From the NCBI GenBank assembly GCA_008080565.1, contig VIKE01000008.1, positions 62,001 to 126,000 of the forward strand: a stretch of 64,000 nt of DNA, given 5' to 3'. Shown piece after piece: positions 1 through 8,322 of this stretch. Origin of the DNA: Rhodocyclaceae bacterium (GTDB taxonomy: Bacteria > Pseudomonadota > Gammaproteobacteria > Burkholderiales > Rhodocyclaceae). A model generated the notes under the pieces. That model was not told the origin of the DNA and searched no databases. It saw only the letters and a list, made by a program, of their open reading frames with translations. A program made the translations under genes and the position numbers. Positions within the stretch are counted from its first letter, which is position 1. Every line of letters starts with the position of its first letter.

Positions 1-162
1 CCGGCCGTCGCTCAGGTTCGCCGCCTGGCTAGGGAAGCCGAGTTCCAAAAGGCGCGCACAGCCTTCAACCAACGGACGGCTGCATCAGCGGCCGAACAAG
101 TACCCGCATCGACTGAAACTCAGGCCGCGCCCAGCGCAAAAACAACGCGCACGGCCGCCTGA
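1..162 (+). CDS. C-terminal end of an unidentified protein (5' truncated)
   Basis: Frame 1 is open from the first base to a TGA at 160-162 and gives 53 residues of alanine/glutamine-rich, basic sequence (RRLAREAEFQKAR near its start) typical of the tail of a larger protein. No domain can be named. Directly after it, in frame 3 from about 159 to 311, there is a second protein-like stretch of about 50 codons with no ATG, GTG or TTG start. It may be a coupled small gene, a frameshifted continuation or chance. Confidence 0.45.
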   Translation, partial: PAVAQVRRLAREAEFQKARTAFNQRTAASAAEQVPASTETQAAPSAKTTRTAA

Positions 163-383
163 CCCGAGAAGAGCTGGACCAGTATCGGTCCAGCCTGCAA
201 TGCGGCGCCCCCATCGTCGCAGCCGGATCGCCGAGCGCGCACGCCCACGTCACCAAGCGTGAGCATGCGGCGCTCGTCTCGATCCCTGCCCAATTCATCG
301 AATGCCCGTAAGCGTCGGCCAGACGACCGCACCTGCCGCGAAATCTGCCGCCACACCGTCACACTCCCGCCCGCCGTATTGCC

Positions 384-402
384 CCGGCATGCCGGCCTTT
401 TT
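384..402 (+). terminator. Palindrome followed by T-run
   Basis: A perfect 12-base palindrome, CCGGCATGCCGG, is followed by CC and five T. It lies 18 bases before the next start codon. It could end transcription from the left or act as a leader hairpin of the following gene. Confidence 0.45.
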
Positions 403-419
403 AAGCAAGGAATCCATTG

Positions 420-662
420 ATGAGAACCATTACTGAAATCCTGAATGCCATCGAAGCACATGCAGAATGCGCCATCGCCCAAGAACTTCTCCGTATGAAA
501 AAAGAAGTCCGGCAACTGCGTCCGTCCCTGTGCCCGGACGACCAGGAACACGCCAACGCCCTGCTGTTGAAATTGGAACGTCTGGTATCCGAGCAGATGG
601 TCGTTGTTCCCGATGACGCAGCCTTGGAAGAACGCTTCCAATCTGCCGCGCAAGCAGCCTGA
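420..662 (+). CDS. Small hypothetical protein (80 aa)
   Basis: The ATG at 420 follows AAGGA at a good distance; the in-frame TTG at 417 is not needed. The product is helical and charged, starting MRTITEILNAIEAHAEC, with no membrane segment, signal peptide or recognised domain. It lies among integrative-element orphans and upstream of the RadC-type gene. I do not recognise the family. A small accessory protein of a mobile element is likely, but this is context only. Confidence 0.6.
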   Translation: MRTITEILNAIEAHAECAIAQELLRMKKEVRQLRPSLCPDDQEHANALLLKLERLVSEQMVVVPDDAALEERFQSAAQAA

Positions 663-711
663 ATCGCGGCTGACGTATTGGCCGTCAATTCAACAGACAG
701 CCGGAAAACCA

Positions 712-762
712 GCACCCCGTGGGGTTCACGCCCAGTGGGGTGCAGGCGCCACGGGGTTTTGA
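712..762 (+). promoter_or_regulatory. Hairpin-rich leader before the 775 gene
   Basis: ACCCCGTGGGGT at 713-724 is self-complementary, GCCCAGTGGGGTGC follows, and CCACGGGGT near 752-760 pairs with the first ACCCCGTGG. It is then followed by TTTTGAAAGGAACC, the ribosome-binding site. Competing stems could form. A similar arrangement stands before the RadC-type gene at 1775. It may be an mRNA leader or an intrinsic terminator. Confidence 0.4.
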
Positions 763-774
763 AAGGAACCCGAG

Positions 775-1446
775 ATGAACAAGGTAAGCATTAATGCTGA
801 ACAACAACTCTATGTGATCGATTGCGGCGAGGGCTACTCCTGCTTCGGCTTTGCCAACGCCCGCGATCATGCCGACCAGATCGCCAGAAAACTGAACCGA
901 TCAGACCTGGCCTTCGCGGACGAGGACTATGCCACCCTCTCCGGCTACGAAAAATATTGCCATGCCGTCCAGGCCTGGAGTCAATCGCCGCTGACGCGCA
1001 CAACCTATTTCGACCCAGGCACCGATGCCAGGGCCGCCAATGTTCTCGAGTCCTGTCGGACTCACGAACGAAAGATCCGTCTGATTCTGGGCGACACGCT
1101 TACCGGCGAACCCTGGCTGGAAGAGCACGATGTCGTCGGTCGGATTGGCCGCTCGATCGGAACCCTGAAAGTCCCTCTGCTGATCGAACCTGGTGAACAT
1201 GGCGGCAGCGCCATTCTGTGTACCTGCATCCTGGCCATCGTTGACTGGGCGTCCGGCAATTTCCTGTACCGCCATGACGCTTATCGGGAAGCCGAGTTGA
1301 GCATCAAGCCATCAGCCAATGCCGAACGTCCCTGGGACGTACTCCGGCGCGAAGAAATCGTCGCCAGTTTCCGGGATATAGGTCAGGCCGGCGCCTACCT
1401 TGCCTTCATGCGCGGAGCGACGATCGAGCCGCGCGTCTTCCGCTGA
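775..1446 (+). CDS. Conserved-type hypothetical protein of the integrative element (223 aa)
   Basis: The ATG at 775 is preceded by GAAAGGAACC. The product is soluble and mildly acidic. It starts MNKVSINAEQQLYVIDCGEG and contains a hydrophobic stretch with two cysteines (ILCTCILAIVDWASG) near residues 147-161. There is no signal peptide and no domain I can name. Its neighbours (RadC-type protein downstream, small orphans) fit cargo or maintenance functions of an integrative and conjugative element. Its structured leader suggests post-transcriptional or attenuation control. Confidence 0.65.
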   Translation: MNKVSINAEQQLYVIDCGEGYSCFGFANARDHADQIARKLNRSDLAFADEDYATLSGYEKYCHAVQAWSQSPLTRTTYFDPGTDARAANVLESCRTHERKIRLILGDTLTGEPWLEEHDVVGRIGRSIGTLKVPLLIEPGEHGGSAILCTCILAIVDWASGNFLYRHDAYREAELSIKPSANAERPWDVLRREEIVASFRDIGQAGAYLAFMRGATIEPRVFR

Positions 1447-1602
1447 CACCGCCAAAGCAAGTCCATGGGGCATGGTTCTCGCACAGCCCCCTCATCGACA
1501 ACGCTATGCAAAATCGACCGGAATCTGACCGGCTTACGCATGGCGTTGCTACCAGCCCATTGAAGCCCGCTACCCGATGCGAGAAACTTGCCAAGCCTAA
1601 AT

Positions 1603-1621
1603 GCATTCCATTGTGGAATGC
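1603..1621. repeat. Perfect inverted repeat in the 1447-1774 gene-free stretch
   Basis: GCATTCCA-TTG-TGGAATGC has 8-base arms and a 3-base centre. It lies about 155 bases upstream of the RadC-type start, in 328 bases with no credible gene. It could be an operator or a small hairpin. Short open frames across this stretch have no ribosome-binding site. Confidence 0.5.
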
Positions 1622-1712
1622 CACCCGGTTTTTGGCCGGCGTCGCAGTCGATACCTGCCTCATTCGCCTTGCCGACTGTCATTTGTACATTCGTCCACAC
1701 CATCATCCCACG

Positions 1713-1747
1713 CGGGGACCTCGTCCCCGTCGGGATCGGCGTTCCCG
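1713..1747 (+). promoter_or_regulatory. Double-hairpin leader of the RadC-type gene
   Basis: Two adjacent stems are visible: CGGGGAC-ctc-GTCCCCG (1713-1729) and CGGGA-tcggcgt-TCCCG (1731-1747). They are followed by CTTTT and then the AGGAGA ribosome-binding site of the 1775 gene. Structured leaders such as the STAXI motif are known next to RadC and anti-restriction genes. Whether this is one was not tested. Confidence 0.4.
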
Positions 1748-1774
1748 CTTTTCCCATTTGTAGAGGAGAACGCC

Positions 1775-2356
1775 ATGAATATGTCTACCCTGTCCCGCGC
1801 CGAGCTCGTCCGCGAATTACTCGCGCCCACAGTTTGCGCGTCGAGTGTCCTACCCTTGCATGTCAGCGATGCCGTTGCCCACATTGGCATGGGCGACCTT
1901 CCCGAAACTGAGTTGGCCCACCGCCTGGACGTGGCGCGCGAACTGCTGTTGCGCGACTTGCGCGAACAGATGTGCAACAGCCCGGTGATGTCCTCACCGC
2001 AAGTTCTGCGCGACTGGCTACGCCTACATTGCGCTGGCCTGCAGCATGAGGTGTTCCTGGTGATTTATCTGGATGCCCACCATCGCCTGATCGAGGCTGA
2101 AGAGTTGTTCCGGGGAACCCTGACCCAGACCTCCGTCTATCCACGGGAAGTGGTCAAGGGCGCGCTGACCCGAAATGCTGCGGCGCTGGCCCTGGCCCAC
2201 AATCATCCCTCGGGCGAAGCCGAGCCCTCGCGGGCCGACGAACTGCTGACGCAAACCCTGAAGTCGGCACTGAGCCTGGTGGACGTGCGGATCATCGACC
2301 ATTTCATCGTGGCCGGTGACAAAGTCGTTTCGTTTGCCGAACTTGGGTTGATCTAG
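1775..2356 (+). CDS. radC: RadC-family JAMM/MPN-domain protein
   Basis: A protein of 193 aa starting at ATG 1775 behind AGGAGA; the frame is open further upstream but has no better start. The C-terminal half is the RadC JAMM domain, with the metal motif HNHPSGEAEPSRAD near residues 141-154 and the conserved E of EVFLVIYLD at about residue 92. The N-terminal part is short and lacks a clear helix-hairpin-helix, as in RadC copies of plasmids and integrative elements. The family is widespread on mobile DNA and a repair role is not established. It is the first of several small genes on this strand (2458, 2627, 2932). Confidence 0.85.
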   Translation: MNMSTLSRAELVRELLAPTVCASSVLPLHVSDAVAHIGMGDLPETELAHRLDVARELLLRDLREQMCNSPVMSSPQVLRDWLRLHCAGLQHEVFLVIYLDAHHRLIEAEELFRGTLTQTSVYPREVVKGALTRNAAALALAHNHPSGEAEPSRADELLTQTLKSALSLVDVRIIDHFIVAGDKVVSFAELGLI

Positions 2357-2457
2357 CGTCATGAGTCACCCGTCTTCCGCGCGGAGTCCAATCCGGAAGT
2401 GCTTCTCCGAGGCTCCCGGTCGGACTTCAACAATTGCTTTGTGAAGGGGAAATAGCG

Positions 2458-2667
2458 ATGACCTCCACTTCACGTTGCCCGCTCTGCGCAGGTGATGGCG
2501 TCCCCCTGGGGACGCTCGGATGCCTGCGCTGGTTCCGTTGCCGCGACTGCGGCATGACTTACCACCGTCAAACTGGCCGGCACTCGAAGACCAGATCGAC
2601 GCACTCTCAAAAAGGAGGAGACCCGCATGGAAAACACTTCCGTGACATGCCTGAGAACACTGGCTGA
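2458..2667 (+). CDS. Small zinc-ribbon protein (69 aa)
   Basis: The ATG at 2458 follows AAGGGGAAATAGCG. Two CxxC pairs, CPLC (residues 7-10) and CRDC (about residues 27-30), are separated by 16 residues and form a likely zinc ribbon at the N-terminus. The rest is basic and unstructured. Its last 41 bases overlap the start of the next gene, suggesting coupled translation. Function is unknown. Such proteins are common among integrative-element orphans and could bind DNA or a protein partner. Confidence 0.55.
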   Translation: MTSTSRCPLCAGDGVPLGTLGCLRWFRCRDCGMTYHRQTGRHSKTRSTHSQKGGDPHGKHFRDMPENTG

Positions 2668-2935
2668 ACCCCTGGCCGTAATTTCGCTCTGGCATCTGAG
2701 TTCGAACACACGCCAGAACCTGGCCGACAACGATTTGTCGGTTAACGCCTATCCAACCGACTGCGGCGGCATCCTCTACGTCGGTGCGCCGCGCCACCGC
2801 ATCCCGACCGAAACCGACCTTGCCGCGATTTTCGAGATTGCCGAATTGGCCGGCATCGTCTGGCTAAAATTCGACAGTGAAGCGGCCGTCATCGCCGGCC
2901 TGCCGGTTTTCACAATGCCAGACCCCTTATCTTGA
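2627..2935 (+). CDS. Hypothetical element protein (102 aa)
   Basis: The ATG at 2627 follows a very strong ribosome-binding site (AAAGGAGGAG). The soluble product contains ISLWHLSSNTRQNL near the start, then AYPTDCGGILYVGAP and IVWLKFDSEAAVIAGLP. It resembles small conserved proteins of integrative elements (possibly the DUF5983 group, not verified). The stop overlaps the start of the next gene (TTGA), indicating an operon. No function can be assigned. Confidence 0.6.
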   Translation: MENTSVTCLRTLAEPLAVISLWHLSSNTRQNLADNDLSVNAYPTDCGGILYVGAPRHRIPTETDLAAIFEIAELAGIVWLKFDSEAAVIAGLPVFTMPDPLS

Positions 2936-3255
2936 GCCGGCACCACATTCAACTCATGCACGCAGGCAGGCCCATTTTGGTGGTAGCCGGCTATGACCGG
3001 CCCCTGCACGAACTATTCCTGCAGGTATTTTGCTATCGGAAGAACCTGCCGACTGGTGAGGATGAGATTATCTACGACAGCCTGCATGAGCCGGCCCTCG
3101 ACTGGACGGTCATCGGCACACTGACCGGCAAACTCGATGCACTGGGTATCGAGGTTCCGGCAAACCTAATCGAAGCAGTCTATCTTGACCAACGCTTCAC
3201 TGCGGGCAATATCGTAGTTTGGCACCATGCCAATCACTCGCCGGCTGAAATTTGA
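2932..3255 (+). CDS. Hypothetical protein translationally coupled to the 2627 gene (107 aa)
   Basis: A TTG start at 2932 overlaps the TGA stop of the upstream gene; an internal ATG at 2956 is the alternative. The product has no signal peptide or domain I recognise. It contains PILVVAGYDRPLHELFLQVF and a C-terminal half rich in hydrophobic and acidic residues. It ends just before a perfect hairpin and faces a convergent gene. It likely belongs to the same small-protein operon as the two preceding genes. Confidence 0.5.
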   Translation: MSRHHIQLMHAGRPILVVAGYDRPLHELFLQVFCYRKNLPTGEDEIIYDSLHEPALDWTVIGTLTGKLDALGIEVPANLIEAVYLDQRFTAGNIVVWHHANHSPAEI

Positions 3256-3274
3256 ATGCTGCGGAGAAAATTCA

Positions 3275-3298
3275 CTGTGGGGCAGCGGTGCCCCACAG
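3275..3298. terminator. Bidirectional hairpin between convergent genes
   Basis: CTGTGGGGCA-GCGG-TGCCCCACAG forms a perfect 10-base stem with a 4-base loop. It sits exactly between the end of the 2932 gene and the end of the minus-strand 3550 gene. There is no long T-run on either side, so termination is inferred from position and stem strength. Confidence 0.6.
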
Positions 3299-3550
3299 TC
3301 ACTTCTCAACAGACGATGAATGTGGTGTCTGAGTCGTTCGAACAGTATCGCCACTGTTTCTAAGCACCAGTATTGCCCGCTCAAAACCGACCCAAACCCC
3401 TGCCTGGTCCAACCCACGATTAGCCAGTTCTTCCCTCGCCAAGAGATTCAGATCGAAATCCCCCTTTGCCGAGGCAACCAAAATACGCGCCGGAACAACT
3501 TGAATAAATTCAAGTTCATCAATTGTAAAGCGGCCGAGTGTGTATGCCAT
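3299..3550 (-). CDS. Small hypothetical protein downstream of the HerA-like gene (83 aa)
   Basis: The ATG at 3550 follows AAAGGAG. The product starts MAYTLGRFTIDELEFIQVVP and continues as a compact alpha/beta sequence with no domain I recognise. It follows the 1561-aa HerA-like gene by 86 bases on the same strand and could be the last gene of that candidate defence operon. It could equally be an unrelated element gene. No membrane segment or metal motif is visible. Confidence 0.5.
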   Translation of the reverse strand: MAYTLGRFTIDELEFIQVVPARILVASAKGDFDLNLLAREELANRGLDQAGVWVGFERAILVLRNSGDTVRTTQTPHSSSVEK

Positions 3551-3636
3551 GTTCTGTACTCCTTTCGGAGACAGTCTCCCGGCATTTTTTCGCCCTTCAA
3601 CCCAGCAAAAAAACCATATCCCACCAGATTCTGAAT

Positions 3637-6600
3637 CTACGCATCGGGTTTCAACGCCTGGACTTGAATTCGCCTCGCTCTCGGGGAGGTTCGATCACGA
3701 AAATAGCCGTCACCTCGTCCTTTCAACGCGGTCAGCGCCTCAGGTTCCATATGGACGTTAGGTGCATTCTTCTTAGCCTCTCTCATGTCCATCGGTTTCA
3801 GCACCAACCATGTCGCAGCATTCGCCTTCACCTCTGAGCCAAAGTGATCGCTCATTTGAGACGCGAGTATCATGCCGAGCCCGAACTTTCTGGCTTCAGT
3901 AAATAGTAGATTCAAGATTCGGTCAGCCGCGTCAGGATCCCCGCCCCCTGTCGCGAGAATCTTGGCTTCATCGATAATTACAAATAACCGGAAACGTTGT
4001 CGGTCATCTGAAGGTTGCACCGGAATCGGCCCCTTGAGGCGAAGCACACGGAAAATCTTTCGCAGCAGTGTTTCTGCGGCAATATATCGAACTTCGTCAG
4101 GCAGTTTACTGAGGTCAAGCCTGACATTGGTTGATAAGATCTCGTCCGTGGAAACGTGCTCCTGTCGCTGGAAGATCGGGTGCTCGAAAATCTCCTGCAC
4201 TGCAGCCAAGCACCCCTCAATCGCAGAACGCTGACTCTTGCGAGCATCGTCCTCGGACCATGCGGACAAGATGCGTTCAACGTCGGCAAAAGTAGGCGGC
4301 GTATTGCGCCAGGTCAATGGATCGCCATCGTCAAAACCAGCCGTCTGGTAGGCTTCCTCGATCGCATCGCGAAGAATTGCATTCTGCCGATGACCAAGTG
4401 CCGGCACAGCATTGCGGACCATATCCCGTATAACTTTTCGCTGGTCGTAGAGACCTGTCTCCTCGGCACTCTGGGAGTCCAACTCCATCGGATTGACGCC
4501 AGTGGTACTCGACGTACCGGATGAGAGCAAAACCGAGCGAAGGCCTGGGAAATTGACATCCCCATGAAAATCGAGGACCAACACAGGCACGCCGTAATCA
4601 ACAATTCCCTTGCCAAGCACCTTGAGAGTCTCGGTCTTGCCAGAACCTGAGGCTCCAAGAATCAACAAAAACCCATTACTTTGCCGACCAGGCAACCATG
4701 CCACCGAATTCTTGGTATTGAGTTCTTGGCCTAAGAACAATTCCAACGACTGCGGAGTAGGGGCGGCACCCCCAACCTCAACTGTATGACTCGTCGCATC
4801 GATCCGGACCACCGTGCTCTCTGACGCATATTTTTTGATTTTGTCTTTGCCCGCGCCGGAGATTTCCTGGTCGTTCGCAACTGCGCTTGCCGCCTGCACC
4901 GGCTTCTGATCAGTAACCAGAAGTTGGAACGCCTGGACGGGATCAATCGACACGGAAACATGCCCAGCCACGCCAACCGGCTCGCGGTTCAAGGGAGCAT
5001 CCTCCCGCACCAATTTGGTCGCGGTCAGCACCAAACCTACATCCGTCCCCGCCAAGGTATTAATTTCCAGCGGGATGCCGCTTTCGCTGTGAACAGTCAC
5101 AGGATTCGTGGTCGCCACACTGGCCAGTTGTACGTGAACGATACGGCCGGTAAGGCGAACCTTGAGATTGCCATTGAAGAGGTCTTGCAACAGACCATGC
5201 CAACGCTCTATATATTTAGGATCGAGATCGCGAAGCAGAGCCGTATAAAGGTGCTCACGGATCACTTCCCGACGTGGTTTTGCCAATGGTGAAACCCCTT
5301 GCCCACCAAAAACCTCTGCCAAGGCATGAAGCGTAGCAAGAACTTGATCGACCGCGTGTCCTGTAACGACACCGTCGCGGATGGTGTACGGCACATTGTC
5401 GTCGTGTGTCTTGACTTCGATGACGTCTATGATCAGGTCGCCACCTTCCTCTCGAAGCCCTAGGAGATCAGCCTGCTCATTGGAATGCCTACCGGCACTA
5501 AGCCAGCGGCGAGCGTTTTGAGTATCGAGGCTAACAGCAAGGCCACTCGGGTCCGCTCGACGATACCAGCGCATGGCGATCAACTTTCCAAGCGCTCCCT
5601 TGACGTGCTTGCCCTTATCCCCCCCAACCAAGCCGAGAATTCCGTTGGGTTCCATCGCCACCAAATCGCGTACGAGTTCTTCCAGTGTCGCCGGGTCGGC
5701 CACAAAATGCGTTTTGCGCAATTGCTGATCCAAACGACGCACGAAGGGACTCAGATCGCGGCCAAAAGTCGTGATCTGACGGGCGTTTTCGATCCGCCTG
5801 TCGATAACCTCGGCCTCACCGAGACGCGGCACCAGCACCCGATGGGGATCGGCGACAACAGTCCATGTACTGCTTTCAGCCAGTTGGTCTAGCCAACTCT
5901 TCACGGACGCCACCTGGGGTTGATGTGTTGCCGTGCTTTGCTTCAATTCACGATGAACCAGTGTTGCGGTCGCGAAATAGGTCGCAAAGATCTCCTCTTC
6001 GGCAACCGGGACGATCATGATCTGCTTCTTGAGCTTGTTGTAGCGATATTCGCAACTCGGCATCCAAGGACTAAGGTCATGCAGACCAGCTCGCGCGACG
6101 AGCGCGGTTCGAACCTCGAAGGGGTCAAAGACAACCGTCAGGTGTGCAGGCAATGCCTGGGTTTCATCGATGAGTTCCGGCCATTTCATAATTTCAGGGT
6201 TGATCGATAAACTGATCAATCCACGCTCTTGTCCAGCACGAATGCGGTCCTTCAGTTGATCGTCAAGTTCTTCGAGTTCCGACGTCCAGCCACGAGTGTC
6301 GTCCGAGGTGTAGCGGAAGCGCAAATGCACGCCCCAAAACGTATCCTCAGCCGTTTCGTTATCGAGATCCAATGCCTCCAATACCGATTCGAGGAAGCGA
6401 GCCGGACGCGGTGCATTGATGAAGAGAACCTGCAAGCCTGGCCGTGCGAAGGGACGAAGGTGCGCAATCAGCGTCGACAGGATGCCGACGCTCCTGAGCC
6501 CATCCGGCTCCAATACACCTCGCGGCGCCTCCTTGAATAGCGGCAGGTGCGCGATTGCTCCAGCATGGCCCAAGAGAGCGGGCTGCGTATTCAGCGATTC

Positions 6601-8322
6601 GATTTTCGGCAAAACGAGGACATTAAGCAATTGCAAATCTTCAGCAGACGCCGCAACCAGCGTCTGACGCTCGGTCTCCGACAACTTTCCGCCGAGCGAC
6701 TGCAGATCGCGAACGATCGCAACACTGCGCCATAGATTCAGCGGGTGCACAGGCGACAGGAGGACTTCCGTCACGCCATCCCGACGATAAACGTACAACT
6801 CCATTGCGAGCAACCAGTGAACCAAGCGTTCGGCTTCATCACCGGCTTGGGCGTACATTTCCTGATAGGCTGACTGAAGTTGGCGCAGCAACTGGTCGTA
6901 GGCCTTGAGATAGGCCTCAGCTGCTTCAAAAATATCCTTCCGCCCGGCAAGAACCGTGACTGGCGAAACGGTCAGCTCTGCAATATGCGCCAGCAAGCGG
7001 TTCCTCGTTGCGGCCAACGAATCTGCAAGTTCAATGCAGAGTTGCGGCGCCAATTCAGCCTCAACGAACTCTTCGATCCATGACTTGAACTCCTGAAATA
7101 GGAATGGCCGCCATGCTTTGAAGGCCGTCACTTCTGTCAGTGCATCAAGACGGTCAGCCTCGATATCGATGACCCCGCCCCATTCGCTCGTCGTCGACCG
7201 AGACTTCGCCAAACCGATAACATTGGCGTTAACGCTAGTCACAGGCAGAGCCGCAGGAGAACTGTCCCCGCCGCCGGTATCGTTTGTACCAAGGGGTTCA
7301 TCATCGCCGACGGTCTGATTGTTCTCCGCCTGGTCTGTCAGGACCGAGATTTGTTCGGCCAAATCGGCTAGTTTCTCATCTCCACCATCAAGCAGCAGTT
7401 CCGCGACGAGCGACTCAACCGGAACCTTGCCGCCATCCTTGCCGTTCCCGTTTTGGCCATTGCTGGAAGCCGATGCAGCGAGTTTTCCTCGCCACAGCGT
7501 CAGCACATCGGCGAGTTCGACATCCTTTAGATCCTCCGAACTACGCTGGTTGATCCCCCTGAGCCGCTTTCGAATCGCATTGAATCTGGCCTTTTCCTTG
7601 GCCGGCAATTGCCGGCAAAAGGTCGTCATGCGATCCCAGTCTTCGGGAGTGGCATTACTCACCATATTCAAAGCATCTGAATTTGCCTTCAGTCGACGAA
7701 TGATTCGTCCTTCGGTCGCCTCGTCAGCAAGGTGCAAATCGGGGAATAGACCAAGTGCGTAAAGATGGGTGGGCGCCTTCACCGAGCGGTCCACCGGGCT
7801 CAAACTCTGTAGCGCCTTTGAGAAGGTGGCAATGGCATGCAGCGACAAACTAGGCCCCCGTGTCGACTTAAGGGCATCCCATAGTGTCCGCAGCCTCAAC
7901 ACCTCGGCCCGATCCCGTTCTTCCTCGCAAAGCAGCTTGATCAGGCTATGTTCGCCCAAAGAGCGAAAGTCTTTCAAGGAAGCCTGTTTGCTGAGAGGCC
8001 CGTTGGCGATCACGACGATGGTTTTTAGCTTCTGGTTCCGCCATTGCACAGCCGTTTCCTCATCAGAGGCTACGAACTCTGCGAACTTCGGATATAAACC
8101 CTGAAAATTCGCTATATCCTCACGTTCGCCGACAAGGGAAATGCGCAGGCGCCCTTTCGCTTTTGCGAGCAAGTCCGGCAGCATCGCCAGGAAATGCTGC
8201 TTGTCAAACATGGCCACATCCTGGGCGACAACGCCGAACTCTTCGCGATGGACGGCAGTTTCAAATTCGGCCAACAGCAGTTCCGCTACGCGTTCATTAA
8301 CCGCGTCTCGCTCGTCATTCAT
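3637..8322 (-). CDS. Large HerA-type ATPase with PD-(D/E)XK nuclease signature (DptH-like)
   Basis: A protein of 1561 aa. The start is ATG 8322 (MNDERDAV) behind GGAGGC, overlapping the upstream stop by 8 bases; the frame is open to 8382 but has no better start. Near residues 950-972 the sequence ADLLGLREEGGD followed by DVIEVKT has the D-x(n)-E-x-K pattern of restriction-type nucleases. A HerA/FtsK-type ATPase follows: Walker A GASGSGKTE near residue 1227, VLDFHGD shortly after, Walker B LFVIIDEAKIL near 1445 and ILASQMSDHF near 1490. The first 900 residues are helical and unrecognised. Size and order resemble DptH of the phosphorothioation-linked DptFGH system. A role as nuclease-translocase of a defence complex is inferred. 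Confidence 0.75.
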   Translation of the reverse strand: MNDERDAVNERVAELLLAEFETAVHREEFGVVAQDVAMFDKQHFLAMLPDLLAKAKGRLRISLVGEREDIANFQGLYPKFAEFVASDEETAVQWRNQKLKTIVVIANGPLSKQASLKDFRSLGEHSLIKLLCEEERDRAEVLRLRTLWDALKSTRGPSLSLHAIATFSKALQSLSPVDRSVKAPTHLYALGLFPDLHLADEATEGRIIRRLKANSDALNMVSNATPEDWDRMTTFCRQLPAKEKARFNAIRKRLRGINQRSSEDLKDVELADVLTLWRGKLAASASSNGQNGNGKDGGKVPVESLVAELLLDGGDEKLADLAEQISVLTDQAENNQTVGDDEPLGTNDTGGGDSSPAALPVTSVNANVIGLAKSRSTTSEWGGVIDIEADRLDALTEVTAFKAWRPFLFQEFKSWIEEFVEAELAPQLCIELADSLAATRNRLLAHIAELTVSPVTVLAGRKDIFEAAEAYLKAYDQLLRQLQSAYQEMYAQAGDEAERLVHWLLAMELYVYRRDGVTEVLLSPVHPLNLWRSVAIVRDLQSLGGKLSETERQTLVAASAEDLQLLNVLVLPKIESLNTQPALLGHAGAIAHLPLFKEAPRGVLEPDGLRSVGILSTLIAHLRPFARPGLQVLFINAPRPARFLESVLEALDLDNETAEDTFWGVHLRFRYTSDDTRGWTSELEELDDQLKDRIRAGQERGLISLSINPEIMKWPELIDETQALPAHLTVVFDPFEVRTALVARAGLHDLSPWMPSCEYRYNKLKKQIMIVPVAEEEIFATYFATATLVHRELKQSTATHQPQVASVKSWLDQLAESSTWTVVADPHRVLVPRLGEAEVIDRRIENARQITTFGRDLSPFVRRLDQQLRKTHFVADPATLEELVRDLVAMEPNGILGLVGGDKGKHVKGALGKLIAMRWYRRADPSGLAVSLDTQNARRWLSAGRHSNEQADLLGLREEGGDLIIDVIEVKTHDDNVPYTIRDGVVTGHAVDQVLATLHALAEVFGGQGVSPLAKPRREVIREHLYTALLRDLDPKYIERWHGLLQDLFNGNLKVRLTGRIVHVQLASVATTNPVTVHSESGIPLEINTLAGTDVGLVLTATKLVREDAPLNREPVGVAGHVSVSIDPVQAFQLLVTDQKPVQAASAVANDQEISGAGKDKIKKYASESTVVRIDATSHTVEVGGAAPTPQSLELFLGQELNTKNSVAWLPGRQSNGFLLILGASGSGKTETLKVLGKGIVDYGVPVLVLDFHGDVNFPGLRSVLLSSGTSSTTGVNPMELDSQSAEETGLYDQRKVIRDMVRNAVPALGHRQNAILRDAIEEAYQTAGFDDGDPLTWRNTPPTFADVERILSAWSEDDARKSQRSAIEGCLAAVQEIFEHPIFQRQEHVSTDEILSTNVRLDLSKLPDEVRYIAAETLLRKIFRVLRLKGPIPVQPSDDRQRFRLFVIIDEAKILATGGGDPDAADRILNLLFTEARKFGLGMILASQMSDHFGSEVKANAATWLVLKPMDMREAKKNAPNVHMEPEALTALKGRGDGYFRDRTSPRARRIQVQALKPDA

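Noticed and set aside
1506..1911. Open frames upstream of the RadC-type gene
   Set aside because: No ribosome-binding sites, and they cross the leader hairpins and the RadC start.
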